Shown here: positions 15,472 through 23,419 of the stretch, one piece after another
Layout of the letters: each line of letters opens with the position of its first letter
How positions within the stretch are numbered: the first letter of the stretch is position 1
Origin: Prochlorococcus sp. AG-436-C14
Lineage (GTDB): Bacteria > Cyanobacteriota > Cyanobacteriia > PCC-6307 > Cyanobiaceae
Assembly: GCA_003209755.1 (NCBI GenBank)
Contig: QCPD01000002.1
Coordinates: forward strand, 1 to 64,000
Direction: 5' to 3'
Length of the DNA: 64,000 nucleotides
The notes under the pieces: generated by a model
Databases searched by the model: none
What the model saw: only the letters and a program-made list of their open reading frames with translations
Told to the model about the DNA's origin: nothing
Made by a program: the position numbers and the translations under genes

Positions 15472-16189
15472 ATGACAATTCGAGACTCGGAAGGAATAGC
15501 TCTAATTATTGGGGTCGGAGATATTGGAAAATCTATTTCTAAATATTTTGACCATATCTCCCAATTTGGAAGTTATTATCTGTGGTCGCAATCTAAGTAA
15601 TAAAAATGGTATTTTTTTAGATTTAGAGAATGATCATTTATTTACTTCGTTTAAAAACCAAATTTCACTTTTAAATAAGCCACTTCGCATAGTTATTAAT
15701 ACAAGTGGCTTTCTTCACTCAAAACTTATAAAACCTGAAAAAAGACTTTCACATATAAATCGATCTAAAATTATTAAAAATTTTTCAATTAATGCTATTG
15801 CACCAATTCTTATTGCTAAAAGTATAGAAAAGTTTATTAGACCAGACCTTCCTTTCAACTTTGCTAGTTTAAGTGCCAGAGTTGGTAATATTGGTGATAA
15901 TAGGCTTGGTGGTTGGTATTCCTATAGAGCATCTAAAGCTGCTCAAAATCAATTTTTAAAAACCCTTAGTATTGAATGGTGTAGAAAATATCCTTTTTCA
16001 ATTGTATCTATTTTGCATCCAGGTTCGTGTGATACAAAATTATCAAAACCTTTCCAATCTGCAGTCCCTAAGGACAAACTTTTTACTCCTTCTCAATCTT
16101 CTGAACATTTGGTAAACATTATTTCTCGTCAAAAACCATCTGATTCAGGCAAGTTTATAGCCTGGAATAGCAGTATTATTACGTGGTGA
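15472..16189 (+). pseudogene. Short-chain dehydrogenase (C-factor-like), frameshifted
   Basis: An SDR split over two frames. From ATG 15472 the first frame gives A-L-I-I-G-V-G-D-I-G-K-S-I (Rossmann glycine motif) and runs to a stop at 15600; the second frame carries everything from S-P-N-L-E-V-I-I-C-G-R to the end at 16189, including S-L-S-A-R-V-G-N-I-G (catalytic Ser region) and Y-S-Y-R-A-S-K (catalytic Tyr and Lys). The two join seamlessly if one base is removed around the T4 run at 15546-15549 (or the C3 run at 15560). All catalytic parts are otherwise intact, so the lesion is recent, a sequencing error, or bypassed. Family resemblance is to Myxococcus C-factor-type SDRs. Confidence 0.75.
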
Positions 16190-16263
16190 TTGTTAGATTT
16201 TAATTAATTACATTCTTATTATTTATACTTTATAATTTAGTTGGTCTTTTTTGTATTTTCACG

Positions 16264-16989
16264 TTGTATTATATTAATAGTATTTATTTTAGACTTTTGA
16301 AAAAGCATATAATAGCAATAGGTGGTGGTGGTTTTGGTAGAAATACTAATTCTTGTTTAATCGAAAAATATATACTTAATCTTTCATCTAAAACTAGTCC
16401 AAAGATATGCTTTTTACCAACCGCTACAGGGGATAATGATAACTATATAGTTCGTTTTTACTCAATTTTTACAAACTTAAATTGTATACCATCTCATATT
16501 GAATTTTTTAATAGAACTACTGACATAAAAAAACATATTATGGAACAAGATGTTGTATTTGTTGGCGGTGGAAATACAAAGAGCATGCTTGCTATTTGGA
16601 ATGACTGGGGGATGAGTGATCTACTTAATAATGCTTACAATGAGGGAGTAATTATGAGCGGAGTAAGTGCAGGAGCAATTTGTTGGTTTACAAATGGAAT
16701 TACAGACTCATGGGAAAATCAATTAAGGATCTTACCTTGTTTAGATTTTGTTAGCGGGACTTGTTGCCCTCATTATGATGAGGAACCTTCTCGTATTCCT
16801 TATGTAAAGAAAATACTACTTGAAGGTAAAGTAACTAATTGCATTTCTATTGAAGGTGGTTCCGCGATTCACTTTATTAATGGTAAGCCATTTAAAAATG
16901 TAAGTTTTAAAAATAATAAAAATACATATAATGTATTTCTGGATAATAATCAAATAGTTGAGAATCCTTTTGAAAAAATTCAATTATAG
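16264..16989 (+). CDS. Peptidase S51 family protein (peptidase E/cyanophycinase-like, 241 aa)
   Basis: S51 features: I-I-A-I-G-G-G-G-F near residue 16-24, a strand with F-L-P-T-A-T-G-D, the V-V-F-V-G-G-G-N-T block at 97-105 and the nucleophile elbow S-G-V-S-A-G-A-I-C-W with S135. S51 enzymes are serine aminopeptidases of the dipeptidase E type or cyanophycinases; length fits peptidase E-like members rather than the longer cyanophycinases. No signal peptide. The start is TTG at 16264, or TTG at 16297, which would begin right at the first strand; no ATG exists near the N-terminus. Confidence 0.8.
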   Translation: MYYINSIYFRLLKKHIIAIGGGGFGRNTNSCLIEKYILNLSSKTSPKICFLPTATGDNDNYIVRFYSIFTNLNCIPSHIEFFNRTTDIKKHIMEQDVVFVGGGNTKSMLAIWNDWGMSDLLNNAYNEGVIMSGVSAGAICWFTNGITDSWENQLRILPCLDFVSGTCCPHYDEEPSRIPYVKKILLEGKVTNCISIEGGSAIHFINGKPFKNVSFKNNKNTYNVFLDNNQIVENPFEKIQL

Positions 16990-17064
16990 AATATTTAGTA
17001 ATCATTTACATTTGTTTCTCTCTTTTTAAAATCTATTAATATTAAAACTAGTTCTAGATCTAGA

Positions 17065-17271
17065 ATGTCTTTATTCTTATTATCATTTTCAGAAATGGGT
17101 CTGAATTTACCCATTTTAGTTATATTAGTTATCTTTGGTGGTTTCTTTCTTATTAGCTTTTTTATAACAAGTCCTAATATGGATACTAAAGGTTTATTAA
17201 GAGTTCTATATTCGAAACCCGTAAGAAGGGCTGATGGATCGGTTGAGTATCCAGAAAGTAGAAATAACTAA
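17065..17271 (+). CDS. Small single-helix membrane protein with S-P-N motif (68 aa)
   Basis: A 68-residue protein: hydrophobic helix at about 14-36, then T-S-P-N-M-D-T-K-G-L-L-R-V-L and a polar tail with R-R-A-D-G-S-V-E-Y-P-E. A gene at 19403-19597 shows similar topology and a similar S-P-N block after its helix, so the two may be related. Function unknown. Just upstream of the desaturase on the same strand. Confidence 0.5.
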   Translation: MSLFLLSFSEMGLNLPILVILVIFGGFFLISFFITSPNMDTKGLLRVLYSKPVRRADGSVEYPESRNN

Positions 17272-17462
17272 AATTTAACCATATTAGTATTTGTTATTTA
17301 TTTTACTTCCTTTTTATTGTTGGCAATTAACGGAATTGAATAGATTTTAATTAGATTTTATTGTCCATTCAGGAACTATTTTTTGTGAAAGTTAGAAATT
17401 CCTATAGCCTCAAAGCACTATTGAAGAGTAACGTCGTATGTGAACCTTAATCAGCTATAAAA

Positions 17463-18680
17463 TTGGAAAAGAGTTTGCTTACTAATTTCGAGAGAGTCAA
17501 TAACGAAAATAACTTTAGGACTTTTCTTCCTTCTGGTTTAAATGGGAAAGCATTAGAAATATCACTGGATGATATCCCCTCAAGAAAAGAAGTTAGAGAA
17601 GTTATACCTAAGCACTGTTTTACCCGTCAGACGAATAAATCTCTTTTCTATCTCTCTAGGACAGTAGTAATTCAAGTCTTTGTTGTTTTGTTAGGTATAT
17701 CTATTCCTGTTACTAAAGAGATGATCCCAGTTTGGATTTTATATGCAATACTCTCTGGTACAACATCAATGGGGCTTTGGGTTTTAGCTCATGAATGTGG
17801 TCATGGTGCATTTTCAGATAATCGTAAATTAGAAACATTTGTCGGATATTGTCTTCATTCTTTTTTATTAGTTCCATATTTTTCATGGCAAAGGTCACAT
17901 GCCGTTCATCATGCTTATACCAATCACATAACCGATGGAGAGACTCATGTCCCTGTTGTGATCTCAGGAGATGGTGAATCTGAAAAAAAGGGCGGTGAAA
18001 ATGAAATGGAGTCATCATTATTCTTGGGCAAGATTCTCTATGGTTTTAACCAACTATTTCTTCACTTGATTCTTGGATGGCCAGCTTATTTACTTCTCGG
18101 TAAAACAGGAGGACCACGCTATGGCACCAGCAATCATTTCTGGCCAACAACCCCCTTCTCAAAAAAACTTTGGCCATCAATATGGGCTAAAAAGGTATGG
18201 ATATCAGACTGGGGAATTGTTTTTATGTTGCTTTTATTGACCATTTGGTCTTTAATTTATGGATTAAATTCTATGATTAGTCTCTATTTAGGACCACTAA
18301 TAGTTGTTAACATTTGGTTAGTGATTTATACATGGCTTCATCACACAGATACTGATGTTCCTCATCTCGGTGCCAGTCAATTTTCCTATATGAGAGGAGC
18401 ATTCTTATCTATCGACAGACCCTATGGAAGAATATTAGATTTTCTTCATCACTCAATAGGTTCTACACATACTATTCATCATATTGAACCTACAGTACCT
18501 CACTATCATGCAAAACTAGCTACAAGAATAATAAAAAATAAATTTCCTAAAGTATATCTTTATAATCCAACTCCAATTCACAAGTCTCTTTGGCACATAG
18601 CTACAAATTGTGTTGCTGTAAAGAAAGATTATGCTATTGATAGATATGTTTGGAAGCAACCCAACCACTTTCAATCTTAA
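17463..18680 (+). CDS. Fatty-acid desaturase (delta-12/omega-6 type, 405 aa)
   Basis: All three histidine boxes of membrane di-iron desaturases are present: H-E-C-G-H at 110-114, H-A-V-H-H at 146-150 and H-T-I-H-H at 336-340, with four to five hydrophobic segments between them. Length and box form (H-E-C-G-H-G-A-F) match acyl-lipid delta-12 desaturases (DesA), which introduce a second double bond in membrane lipids using ferredoxin; regiospecificity is inferred. The start is TTG at 17463 because a stop lies two codons upstream and no early ATG is in frame. Stand-alone gene. Membrane lipid unsaturation tunes cold and light tolerance. Confidence 0.88.
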   Translation: MEKSLLTNFERVNNENNFRTFLPSGLNGKALEISLDDIPSRKEVREVIPKHCFTRQTNKSLFYLSRTVVIQVFVVLLGISIPVTKEMIPVWILYAILSGTTSMGLWVLAHECGHGAFSDNRKLETFVGYCLHSFLLVPYFSWQRSHAVHHAYTNHITDGETHVPVVISGDGESEKKGGENEMESSLFLGKILYGFNQLFLHLILGWPAYLLLGKTGGPRYGTSNHFWPTTPFSKKLWPSIWAKKVWISDWGIVFMLLLLTIWSLIYGLNSMISLYLGPLIVVNIWLVIYTWLHHTDTDVPHLGASQFSYMRGAFLSIDRPYGRILDFLHHSIGSTHTIHHIEPTVPHYHAKLATRIIKNKFPKVYLYNPTPIHKSLWHIATNCVAVKKDYAIDRYVWKQPNHFQS

Positions 18681-18798
18681 TTATCGATATACTCATTTTT
18701 AATATTACTTTTAAATTATAAAATATGATTATTTAACTTTTCTGAATAGATAAAATAGATCATTTATTTATTTTAATCATTTTATATATAAAATTAAA

Positions 18799-18981
18799 AT
18801 GTCTAAAAAAGATTATGAAAGGTTTCTATACAAAATCAATCAATTAAATCAATTGGTTGAATTGATTAATAATTCGCCTGAAAAGTATAATTTAATTATT
18901 AGTTGTAGAACACACGATGATGTTGTAGAACTTGCTAAAAAATGGGGATATGAAATTGGAAAGAGATGGGGAGAATCATAG
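18799..18981 (+). CDS. Nif11-like small protein (60 aa)
   Basis: A 60-residue basic protein with an arrangement like Nif11 domains: K-D-Y-E-R-F-L-Y-K-I-N-Q at the start, a helix, then H-D-D-V-V-E-L-A-K-K-W-G-Y-E-I-G near the end, comparable to D-D-V-A-L-I-A-L-R-L-G-Y-E-F in the gene at 13295. It ends soon after this block, so there is no core-peptide region. Assignment to Nif11 is by eye and less secure than for 13295. Confidence 0.6.
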   Translation: MSKKDYERFLYKINQLNQLVELINNSPEKYNLIISCRTHDDVVELAKKWGYEIGKRWGES

Positions 18982-19004
18982 AACTTCTATTTAAATAAGG
19001 AGAG

Positions 19005-19256
19005 CTACTGTCCACCGCCATTACAGCTCCAAACTTTTGAGGGAATTCCTTGTGTATTCCTCCCGTCGATGCGAAATGTTTTCGTTATGCATTCATTTTG
19101 TGAGTCAGCCCATGCTGAAATCGGCTTCAAATCAGTTGATATTTCCTTAACTGATTTAGACACGGAAATAATCGAAATTGAAGTGAATACCAGAGATAAT
19201 GTACTTATGCCTGCAAAAATTAAGTATTTGTTATTTTCAAATAATTCCTTTAGCAT
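19005..19256 (-). CDS. Small exported two-cysteine protein (83 aa)
   Basis: One hydrophobic helix near the N-terminus (about residues 12-32) and a mature part with N-E-C-I-T-K-T-F-R-I-D-G-R and K-V-W-S-C-N-G-G-G-Q at the C-terminus. The N-x-C-I-x-K-T and C-N-G elements also occur in the gene at 3431-3676, suggesting a family of anchored or secreted disulphide peptides. The overlapping plus-strand frame (19069-19272) is taken as a shadow because the cysteine pattern repeats only on this strand. Confidence 0.6.
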   Translation of the reverse strand: MLKELFENNKYLIFAGISTLSLVFTSISIISVSKSVKEISTDLKPISAWADSQNECITKTFRIDGRNTQGIPSKVWSCNGGGQ

Positions 19257-19402
19257 ATCTGGAAATGATTAGTTAATATCAACTTACTTAAGATTTAGTG
19301 ATTATTCTGATTAAGTTATCCTTTGAAAATATATGAGAATATATAAATTTTATTTTTTTTAACTTGAATGGTATGTATTTATTTTCTTCTTTATTTATTA
19401 AT

Positions 19403-19597
19403 TTAGATTTTTTTTTCAAAAAGATCTAAGATTTTTTTGAATCTATCAGTGTTTTCAAAATTAGGACTTGCTGTAAGAAAAATCACTAAGACTATCATTA
19501 GTACCCCAATACTAGATACACCTAATAAAAGTTGTTGGAATGGGTCTAGGGATTCAAGCATTTCTATTTGGTTTAAACTTATTAGATAATATTTCAA
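19403..19597 (-). CDS. Small single-helix membrane protein with S-P-N motif (64 aa)
   Basis: A 64-residue protein with a polar N-terminus (L-N-Q-I-E-M-L-E-S-L-D-P-F-Q-Q), one helix at about 24-43 and a tail starting A-S-P-N-F-E-N-T-D-R-F-K-K-I-L. The helix-then-S-P-N layout is shared with the gene at 17065-17271. Start by ATG; family not recognised. Confidence 0.5.
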   Translation of the reverse strand: MKYYLISLNQIEMLESLDPFQQLLLGVSSIGVLMIVLVIFLTASPNFENTDRFKKILDLFEKKI

Positions 19598-19661
19598 TCA
19601 TAATTGAACAAAAGCCTTTAAAAGCAAAGGAAAAATTAATGTTTTAGTTCTTAGATAATTT

Positions 19662-19829
19662 TTACTTCTCTTTATTTTCTTTTGGCCATCTTGCCTTCAA
19701 ATTTAGCGGGTTTTTGAAATTTAGTTCAATAGGCTTACCTTGAGCTAAAGAGATCAAAGCTTTAAATGACCACCCACCAAGAATTAATAGCACTGAGATT
19801 AAAAATATATAACTTATGTTAGTAAGCAT
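19662..19829 (-). CDS. Small single-helix membrane protein (55 aa)
   Basis: A 55-codon ORF, below usual size limits: hydrophobic helix near the N-terminus (I-S-Y-I-F-L-I-S-V-L-L-I-L-G-G-W), then L-A-Q-G-K-P-I-E-L-N-F-K-N-P-L-N-L-K and a basic end. The polar tail has clear coding character. Possibly a thylakoid or plasma-membrane accessory peptide; function unknown. Confidence 0.5.
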   Translation of the reverse strand: MLTNISYIFLISVLLILGGWSFKALISLAQGKPIELNFKNPLNLKARWPKENKEK

Positions 19830-20149
19830 AAATCTTAAATTAATTTAAAATCATTTTAAGTTATTGTTTGAATTTTTTTCATATATTTAAAGCAAATAAT
19901 AAATTTTTTTTATATTTTATTAAATTCTTATTTTTTGAAATTTCTAATTTATTTGTTTTCTCTATTCCGCTTGGTTCTTTAAATAAAGGGATTATTGTAA
20001 TAAATTCGTTTTTTATAGTTATAAATACTTACTAAACCCTGATTTTTAAGCTCTGATTGTGTTTGTTCCGCCATTTTATTATTATTTTTTTACTTTTATT
20101 GATTTTTAACCAATTTAGTATGAATATGAAAATGTTAATATTTTTTCGA

Positions 20150-20356
20150 ATGATCAATAGTACCTATTTATATTCCTTTTTTATTTTACTTGCCATTTCT
20201 TCTCTCATTTATTTATTTTTTAATTTTAGATCGGGTAAAAACGAAGTAAGCAATAAAATCCTTTTAAAGAACTTATTAGAAAGTTTAGATATGGAAATTC
20301 CTGATGAATTGAAAGCTTTAGAAAATTCTTCTACTGATCCACAAAAACTCTCATAG
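20150..20356 (+). CDS. Small membrane-anchored protein (68 aa)
   Basis: The frame is open from 20057 but the upstream part is very AT-rich and hydrophobic without sense; ATG 20150 (or ATG 20120) gives a tidy protein with one helix (about residues 6-25) and a charged tail N-K-I-L-L-K-N-L-L-E-S-L-D-M-E-I-P-D-E-L-K-A-L. It precedes copy C of the two-cysteine family by 20 bases on the same strand, so the two are likely co-transcribed. Confidence 0.5.
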   Translation: MINSTYLYSFFILLAISSLIYLFFNFRSGKNEVSNKILLKNLLESLDMEIPDELKALENSSTDPQKLS

Positions 20357-20376
20357 TTACATTCATATATAACCAA

Positions 20377-20547
20377 ATGTCCAAGTTTGACTTTGATGAT
20401 ACTGAAACTTCAGGAATTTGGTGGTCTACCAATGTTTCTATTAGAGATCTATGTTTAGAGCTTAGGGATGATACAAGTTGTGATGAAAGTGAAATAGTTG
20501 AACTACTGAGATCTATTGCAGAATCAATAGACGCGAATGGTTTGTAA
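20377..20547 (+). CDS. Small I-x3-C-x2-L-x3-T-x-C family protein, copy C (56 aa)
   Basis: A 56-residue acidic protein, shorter than usual ORF cut-offs, with I-R-D-L-C-L-E-L-R-D-D-T-S-C-D and then a helix I-V-E-L-L-R-S-I-A-E-S. This matches copies A (3083) and B (14227) exactly at every fixed position of the pattern and has the same length as A. The N-terminus includes G-I-W-W-S-T. Function unknown. It converges on the NmrA-like gene with 25 bases between stops. Confidence 0.65.
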   Translation: MSKFDFDDTETSGIWWSTNVSIRDLCLELRDDTSCDESEIVELLRSIAESIDANGL

Positions 20548-20572
20548 GTTTAGATATATATTTATATCAAAT

Positions 20573-21634
20573 TTAATACTTATCCCATTGTAGATCCAAT
20601 TGTGAGCTTTTCCACTGTCTAGACCATGTGTTTCGTATCTTTTTCTTATTTTCAAGTTTTGCTTTAAGCCAATCTTTAAGAGAAGTAGGAACAATATTTA
20701 ATTCCTTCTGAATATTTTTAAGTTTATTCATATCAGCACCATAACCTGTTCTTTCAATCCAATCTGCCATCACTCCTATATCATTTTCCAAAAGCTTTAT
20801 TGCTATTCTCGGTATCATTAAATATTTAGTGTGAAGCCCTTCTGATGAAACTAATCTTTGGAGGGTCAGCGCCATTTCAAGCCCTGTTAGCTCTTCTCCG
20901 GCAATGTTTATAGACTGATTTTTATATTTATCTGGTTTCGATAGAACACCTCTTACCCATTGACCTATATCTTCTACTGCAATTGTTTGCCACTTGAAAT
21001 TCTTGCCAACTATTCCAGGAAATAATTTCTTTGAAATAGTGTACCCTGGTATTTTATTTTCGAAATTCTCAAAGTAACTAACTGGTCTTAAGACTGTTGT
21101 GATTTTTTTAAGATCTAACTTATCTATATAATCTTCAATATCCCATTTACTCGTAAAATGTCCTGGAGCCGGCTCATTTCTTAGTGGATCTTTTGCTTTA
21201 CTAATAGAGCTAAATATAAAATGATTTAGGTCTCCTTTTTCGTATGCAAATTTAACTTGATTTATCAAGTTAAAACCTTGTTCCATTTCATATGACCTGA
21301 CAATACTTCCTCTTAATATTTTCCAACCTTTTGTGGGGGTTGTATTTCCAAAAATTATGTCTACCCCATCAAAAGCTCTATTTAGGCTTTCAGGATCAAT
21401 TAAATCCCCTCTAACAAGTTCAACGTTCTTTAGTTTTCCAAGCTCAATAGCTTTTGAGCTTTTTACATTTCTTGTGAGGGCACGTATTTGATATTTATTT
21501 GTCTTGCTTAGTTCGTTAACTACTCCCGTACCTTGTCTGCTTGTAGCCATAGTAACCGCTATGACAGGCTTTCTATTGGAATCAAGGTTTGAAATACCTC
21601 CTTGTTCAAGCACGGTAGAAAACATATGAATCAA
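20573..21634 (-). CDS. NmrA-like NAD(P)-binding protein (atypical SDR, 353 aa)
   Basis: Residues about 22-120 form a Rossmann fold: V-I-A-V-T-M-A-T-S-R-Q-G-T-G-V, R-A-L-T-R-N (NADP-type arginines after strand 2), L-V-R-G-D-L and V-D-I-I-F-G-N-T. The G-x-x-G-x-G motif is altered to S-R-Q-G-T-G, as in NmrA-type proteins. Further on: H-F-I-F-S-S-I-S, I-P-G-Y-T-I, and V-E-D-I-G-Q-W-V typical of NmrA/HSCARG relatives. Such proteins are redox sensors or reductases; substrate unknown. An ATG three codons downstream is an alternative start. Confidence 0.8.
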   Translation of the reverse strand: MIHMFSTVLEQGGISNLDSNRKPVIAVTMATSRQGTGVVNELSKTNKYQIRALTRNVKSSKAIELGKLKNVELVRGDLIDPESLNRAFDGVDIIFGNTTPTKGWKILRGSIVRSYEMEQGFNLINQVKFAYEKGDLNHFIFSSISKAKDPLRNEPAPGHFTSKWDIEDYIDKLDLKKITTVLRPVSYFENFENKIPGYTISKKLFPGIVGKNFKWQTIAVEDIGQWVRGVLSKPDKYKNQSINIAGEELTGLEMALTLQRLVSSEGLHTKYLMIPRIAIKLLENDIGVMADWIERTGYGADMNKLKNIQKELNIVPTSLKDWLKAKLENKKKIRNTWSRQWKSSQLDLQWDKY

Positions 21635-21788
21635 GAATTTAAATCATAAGTGAATAAATGTAAAGTTGTGGTGCTTTTTTTGTTGAAAGTGGTAAAGCTC
21701 TGGCTTTTATCGTTCAGCTAGCTGTTTTTTCTGTTTGAAATTCGTAAAGGAATGTTTTATTTGCTTTTATAGATTCCAAATATTGGCT

Positions 21789-22019
21789 ATGTATTTATTA
21801 GTACTAAGTTTGATCATTATGGCAAATGAAGTTCTTGCAGAAATTGATCGACAAAACATCATCTTTGATGTTGTCGACGGCATTCCTCCATCAGGAGATG
21901 AATCCGATGAAATCAGATCATTTCGTACCAAAATAGAATCTGATAATTTTATGCTTGAATATTCAGCCGAAGAGTTAGGTTTTAATAATGTATTGTTTGA
22001 GTACCTTAGTCAGGGATAA
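21789..22019 (+). CDS. Secreted small acidic protein (76 aa)
   Basis: From ATG 21789 the protein starts with a classical signal peptide (L-L-V-L-S-L-I-I-M-A-N-E-V-L-A), cleavable after V-L-A, followed by an acidic mature region of about 58 residues with F-D-V-V-D-G-I-P-P-S-G-D-E-S-D-E and F-M-L-E-Y-S-A-E-E-L. A TTG at 21735 would add 18 residues but spoils the signal peptide. Likely periplasmic or lumenal. Family not recognised. Confidence 0.6.
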   Translation: MYLLVLSLIIMANEVLAEIDRQNIIFDVVDGIPPSGDESDEIRSFRTKIESDNFMLEYSAEELGFNNVLFEYLSQG

Positions 22020-22039
22020 GATTTAATAAATATAAAAAT

Positions 22040-22441
22040 TTAATCTAGGCCTTGGAATAATTCTTTGTGTACTGCAAATGTATGGTATAAGCATGTTCCA
22101 TTTTCTGGTGATAAGCGTTCTCCATCCTTATTCCATGCCAACGTACAGACTAGGTCTCCATCCCATTTCACGTTATGTTCGTTAATTTCCTTGGACCAGT
22201 CTCTGACACTATTAAAGTGTTCTGGCATATAGTTACCTATCTTTCTGCATATTTCACATAAGACTGATAATATTGGAGGCTTTGAATCTAATTGCAGATC
22301 TTTAGTAAGTGATGGTTGAGTAAATACACCAACATATCTAATGTGATCAATAATCTTTTGTTCATTATTATTTAACTTTGCTTTTATACAGGCTTCTTCA
22401 AATTCATCGACGGGTGTTATTGGACGTAAGTTAGAAATCAC
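22040..22441 (-). CDS. Conserved hypothetical protein (133 aa)
   Basis: A 133-residue soluble protein with an N-terminal helical part (F-E-E-A-C-I-K-A-K-L-N-N-N-E-Q-K-I-I-D), a middle C-E-I-C-R-K-I-G-N-Y and a C-terminal half rich in aromatic residues (W-D-G-D-L-V-C-T-L-A-W-N-K-D-G). Four cysteines in total, including a C-x2-C. I cannot assign a family. Convergent with the secreted protein gene at 21789. Confidence 0.6.
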   Translation of the reverse strand: MISNLRPITPVDEFEEACIKAKLNNNEQKIIDHIRYVGVFTQPSLTKDLQLDSKPPILSVLCEICRKIGNYMPEHFNSVRDWSKEINEHNVKWDGDLVCTLAWNKDGERLSPENGTCLYHTFAVHKELFQGLD

Positions 22442-22755
22442 TTCTTAACTTTGTATTATCTATTATTATATTAGAAAATTTATTTTCATTTTTATTATAT
22501 TATTCTTGAATGTCATAGGGTGTTAAATTATAATTTTTAAATTTTATCTTTGGTTTTTTTATCAATCATTCAATCTATAACTGAAACAGCAGATTGGTGA
22601 CCTTTCATGAATTCGTAATTTACTGAGATCTCTTCATGATTCTCTTTCTAAATCCAGTCATAGCTTACTTTCCCTAGAGTTAAATGTTACAAAGTAAAAT
22701 ATCAATGGTCATATTCCCGGATGACTGGTATTTATATTGGGTCTTACTAAAGAAC

Positions 22756-22905
22756 ATGCTTCCTTTAACTTTCGCTGGACTACTAAGTACACCAGCTCCT
22801 ACTGCACCAATCATAGGCATCGCGTTTATGGCCCTTTTTGGAATTATGGCTGTCGTAGTTGGCCCTAATTACGATGGGTTCAATGATCCAAATACATCTA
22901 AATAA
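22756..22905 (+). CDS. 49-residue T-P-A-P-T membrane protein, copy 1
   Basis: The frame is open from 22684, but ATG 22756 gives 49 residues, exactly the length of its paralogue at 23199. Both share F-A-G-L-x-S-T-P-A-P-T-A at the N-terminus, one helix, and V-G-P-x-Y-D-G-x-N-x-P at the C-terminus. A single membrane span with a proline-rich head facing one side is predicted. The protein is followed by a good terminator at 22927. Function not known. Confidence 0.7.
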   Translation: MLPLTFAGLLSTPAPTAPIIGIAFMALFGIMAVVVGPNYDGFNDPNTSK

Positions 22906-22926
22906 TTAGATTATCTAGACTGAATC

Positions 22927-22967
22927 AAGTGGGTTGATATGTTTTGCATGTTTACCCACTTTTTTTG
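22927..22967 (+). terminator. Rho-independent terminator
   Basis: Inverted repeat A-A-G-T-G-G-G-T with A-C-C-C-A-C-T-T (8 bp) around a 19-base loop, followed by seven T residues. It closes the small membrane protein gene at 22756. Confidence 0.75.
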
Positions 22968-23198
22968 TGTTTACAAAAAATAGGAATGTTATAGATAAGT
23001 TTTCTCAATTAATTATTCATTTAAATCATATGTGTACGATTTACAAATAGATATGTATAGAATTTTTCATAGATTTAAACAATAGTTTCTTATGTGTGTA
23101 TCAAAATTTATATTTTATTGTTTTTAGTTCAAAACCAGTTACTAATTAATTAATTTATTCCTTTTTCTGCTATTTATAACTAGCTTTATTTATCTTTT

Positions 23199-23348
23199 AT
23201 GGGCAATTTGTTATTTGCTGGCCTAACTAGTACCCCAGCCCCAACAGCAGTTCTAGTTGGAGTTGCATCAATTGCATTATTTGCGATAGTAGGTTTAATG
23301 GTTGGACCTGATTACGATGGTATGAACGCTCCAGAGGTGAAAAAGTAG
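23199..23348 (+). CDS. 49-residue T-P-A-P-T membrane protein, copy 2
   Basis: A 49-codon gene 293 bases after its paralogue. It reads G-N-L-L-F-A-G-L-T-S-T-P-A-P-T-A, a hydrophobic helix, then M-V-G-P-D-Y-D-G-M-N-A-P. Conservation of both ends, length and reading frame between the copies with divergence in the helix and third positions indicates selection on the protein. Upstream ATG choice is firm because of the paralogue alignment. Confidence 0.7.
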   Translation: MGNLLFAGLTSTPAPTAVLVGVASIALFAIVGLMVGPDYDGMNAPEVKK

Positions 23349-23377
23349 ATACTAAAATTTTTATTAACAAGATTGAT

Positions 23378-23419
23378 AATAACTAAGAGAAATATAATTA
23401 TTTTTCTTAGTTATTTTTT
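23378..23419. terminator. Bidirectional terminator between convergent genes
   Basis: An 11-bp inverted repeat A-A-T-A-A-C-T-A-A-G-A / T-C-T-T-A-G-T-T-A-T-T with additional A/T pairs inside, followed by T residues on the plus strand. It overlaps the last codons of the uridine-kinase-like gene on the minus strand and stands 30 bases after the small membrane protein gene. Confidence 0.7.

Noticed and set aside
17713-18018. 101-codon minus-strand histidine-rich frame inside the desaturase
   Set aside because: The histidines are the antisense of the desaturase; shadow.
19979-20074. 31-codon minus-strand frame starting M-A-E-Q-T-Q-S
   Set aside because: Start resembles small Hli or photosystem peptides, but there is no helix or Hli core, and it overlaps the upstream part of another open frame.
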